A stretch of DNA of 64,000 bases from Rhizobium terrae. Lineage in GTDB: Bacteria; Pseudomonadota; Alphaproteobacteria; Rhizobiales; Rhizobiaceae. The stretch lies in contig NZ_QJKM01000002.1 in the NCBI RefSeq assembly GCF_003425685.1, positions 248,001 through 312,000 of the forward strand, written 5' to 3'. This document shows, in pieces, positions 62,585-64,000 of this stretch. Every line of letters begins with the position of its first letter. Position 1 is the first letter of the stretch. Under the pieces are notes generated by a model. That model made no database searches. It was not told where the DNA came from and worked only from the letters and a program-made list of their open reading frames with translations. The position numbers were made by a program, and so were the translations under genes.

Positions 62585-63601
62585 TTGGGCGTCGTCATAC
62601 CGCTTGAAGAAGGCAAAAACAAACTCGCATCCGTGAAGCCTCTGGTGGATCTCACAAAGGCGGATATGGAGCGCGTGAACCAGCTGATCCTCTCCAAGGC
62701 CGGCTCCGACGTGCAGATGATACCGGAAGTCGCAAACCACCTGATCTCCTCCGGCGGCAAGCGGCTGAGACCGATGCTGACGCTCGCCTCGGCCGTGCTG
62801 TTCGGCTACCAGGGCGACGGCCATGTGAAGCTTGCGACGAGCGTCGAGTTCATGCACACAGCAACGCTCCTGCACGATGACGTGGTCGACGAAAGCGACC
62901 TGCGCCGCGGCAAGTCCACCGCCCGGACGATCTGGGGCAACCAGGCAAGCGTACTGGTCGGAGACTTCCTGCTTGGACAGGCCTTCAAGATGATGGTCGA
63001 TGTCGGTTCGCTCGAAGCGCTCGACGTGCTGGCGACCGCCGCCTCGGTCATCGCGGAAGGAGAAGTCCTGCAGCTTTCCGTCGCCAAGAACATGGAGACC
63101 ACCGAGGACGACTATCTTTCTGTCATCCGGGCGAAGACGGCGGCGCTCTTCGCCGCCGCCGCCGAAGTAGGGCCGATCATCGCCAATGCCGACAAGGGCG
63201 CGCGCGCCGCGCTGAAATCCTACGGCATGAACCTCGGCCTCGCCTTCCAGCTGGTCGACGATGCGCTCGATTACGGCGGCAAGGCTGCCGATCTCGGCAA
63301 GAATGTCGGCGACGATTTTCGCGAGGGCAAGATCACGCTCCCGGTCATCCTCTCCTACCGCCGCGGCACGGAAGGCGAGCGCGCCTTCTGGCGCCAGGCG
63401 ATCGAAAAGGGCGAAAGTGGTGACGAGAACCTTGAAAAGGCGCTCGGGCTGATGAACAAATACGGCGCGCTCAACGACACGATCGGCCGCGCGCTGCATT
63501 ACGGCACGATCGCCCGCGATGCGCTGGCGCCGCTTCCCGCTTCCCCGCTCAAGGCGGCGCTGCTCGAAGTCATCGATTTCTCGATCCAGCGCGTCAACTG
63601 A
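62585..63601 (+). CDS. ispB: polyprenyl (octaprenyl-type) diphosphate synthase
   Basis: An all-helical prenyltransferase of 338 residues making the long isoprenoid tail of ubiquinone from FPP and IPP. The first Asp-rich motif is LLHDDVVDESDLRRG near 98 and the second is FQLVDDALDYGGKAADLGKN near 222; ISSGGKRLRPMLTLASA near 57 binds IPP. It uses a TTG start at 62585 behind AGGGAGGCC. Rhizobia make mainly Q10, so the product may be deca- rather than octaprenyl. It connects the MEP pathway (dxs here) to UbiA (also here). Confidence 0.95.
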   Translation: MGVVIPLEEGKNKLASVKPLVDLTKADMERVNQLILSKAGSDVQMIPEVANHLISSGGKRLRPMLTLASAVLFGYQGDGHVKLATSVEFMHTATLLHDDVVDESDLRRGKSTARTIWGNQASVLVGDFLLGQAFKMMVDVGSLEALDVLATAASVIAEGEVLQLSVAKNMETTEDDYLSVIRAKTAALFAAAAEVGPIIANADKGARAALKSYGMNLGLAFQLVDDALDYGGKAADLGKNVGDDFREGKITLPVILSYRRGTEGERAFWRQAIEKGESGDENLEKALGLMNKYGALNDTIGRALHYGTIARDALAPLPASPLKAALLEVIDFSIQRVN

Positions 63602-63624
63602 CGCAAGCGGAGGAGATCCGGGCG

Positions 63625-64000
63625 TTGGACCTTTCCGAAGACATGTTGGAGCGGGTGCTGCTCCAGCTTTCCGAGTTCATGTCGGTCTGCCGCGATCCGT
63701 GGTGCATCTTCGGTGGAGCGGCCATGTATCTTCACGGATTTCGGGACCCCGGTTTCTCGGATATCGACGTCCTCGCATCCTTAACGGATGTCGAGCGCAT
63801 CGCCGTTTCTCATGCCCTGAGAAACGAGGCTGAGGGCGGGACACAGCGGTTCCGATCGCAGGCGCTCCTGCATCCCGATATCGGGGATATCGCCGTCGAG
63901 ATCATGGCCGGCTTCGAGATTTTTGCCGACGGACGCTGGCAGGCCGTCACGGTCGCCGATCACGCAGAGGTTCGATATCGCTCCGCGACGGTCTGGGTCG
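63625..64000 (+). CDS. nucleotidyltransferase-like protein, 5' part
   Basis: An open frame from TTG 63625 runs off the right edge; about 125 residues are visible. It starts 23 bases after the polyprenyl synthase stop, behind GGAGGAGAT. The segment CIFGGAAMYLHGFRDPGFSD followed by IDVLAS has the GG..A...HG.R...DxDv layout of the nucleotidyltransferase superfamily (AbiEii/MNT-like). A partner or toxin/antitoxin role cannot be judged from this fragment. An internal ATG at 63643 is an alternative start. Confidence 0.6.
   Translation, partial: MDLSEDMLERVLLQLSEFMSVCRDPWCIFGGAAMYLHGFRDPGFSDIDVLASLTDVERIAVSHALRNEAEGGTQRFRSQALLHPDIGDIAVEIMAGFEIFADGRWQAVTVADHAEVRYRSATVWV

Noticed and set aside
1-64000. 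rRNA, tRNA, CRISPR arrays, insertion sequences, prophage genes
   Set aside because: Looked for on both strands; no convincing example was seen. A tRNAscan or ISfinder run would settle small cases.

Overview
The window is high-GC chromosomal DNA from an alphaproteobacterium, most likely a member of the Rhizobiaceae (Rhizobium, Neorhizobium or Agrobacterium type). Reasons: two BA14K-family proteins, a BioMNY biotin transporter, a DUF1217 protein, a separated glyQ/glyS pair, a RIME-like palindromic mosaic element, and housekeeping gene neighbourhoods that I recall as typical of rhizobia. I saw no rRNA, tRNA, CRISPR array or insertion sequence. Identifications rest on reading the translations; no database search was run.

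Layout. 1-6.3 kb: GlgE-pathway operon (3' end of glgE, a treS-maltokinase fusion, glgB) that moves trehalose and maltose-1-phosphate into branched alpha-glucan. 6.3-9.5 kb: YcaQ-type DNA glycosylase and the bioMNY biotin uptake genes. 9.5-11.3 kb: hotdog thioesterase, HDAC-family deacetylase, xseB. 11.4-16.7 kb: an accessory-looking block between xseB and dxs, with a TAXI-TRAP transporter split by a palindromic element, DUF1850, a MntA/HepT pair whose toxin gene has an in-frame amber codon, and pirin. 16.8-24.1 kb: dxs, DUF4424, a chemoreceptor, tlyA and an RlmD/RumA-like RNA methyltransferase. 24.1-27.2 kb: an Arg-Asp repeat protein, enoyl-CoA hydratase and acyl-CoA dehydrogenase behind a LiuR-like operator. 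27.5-31.4 kb: zntB, two BA14K proteins, and a GbcA-like Rieske oxygenase with a clear cobalamin riboswitch in its leader. 31.5-41 kb: Sua5/TsaC, an FAD-linked oxidoreductase with an overlapping ModE-like regulator, a large six-repeat DUF1217 protein, DUF6101, ubiA and cfa. 41-48 kb: tex, purD, an HPE1-like secreted protein and a Cache-domain chemoreceptor. 48-60 kb: a ribbon-helix-helix-like gene and an SRPBCC gene behind a near-perfect 18-bp dyad, then glyS and glyQ flanking PLD-like, DUF2207, aroA and lemA genes, and an S49 peptidase. 60-64 kb: mntH with a manganese-type operator, a TrmN6-like methyltransferase, DUF2007, octaprenyl diphosphate synthase and the start of a nucleotidyltransferase-like gene.

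Most of the window is ordinary core genome. The parts most worth following up are the B12 riboswitch in front of a Rieske oxygenase (31.2 kb), the broken HepT gene (15.65 kb), the six-repeat DUF1217 protein (35-37.6 kb), a structured leader in front of DUF6101 (37.9 kb), and the dyad controlling the 48-kb pair.
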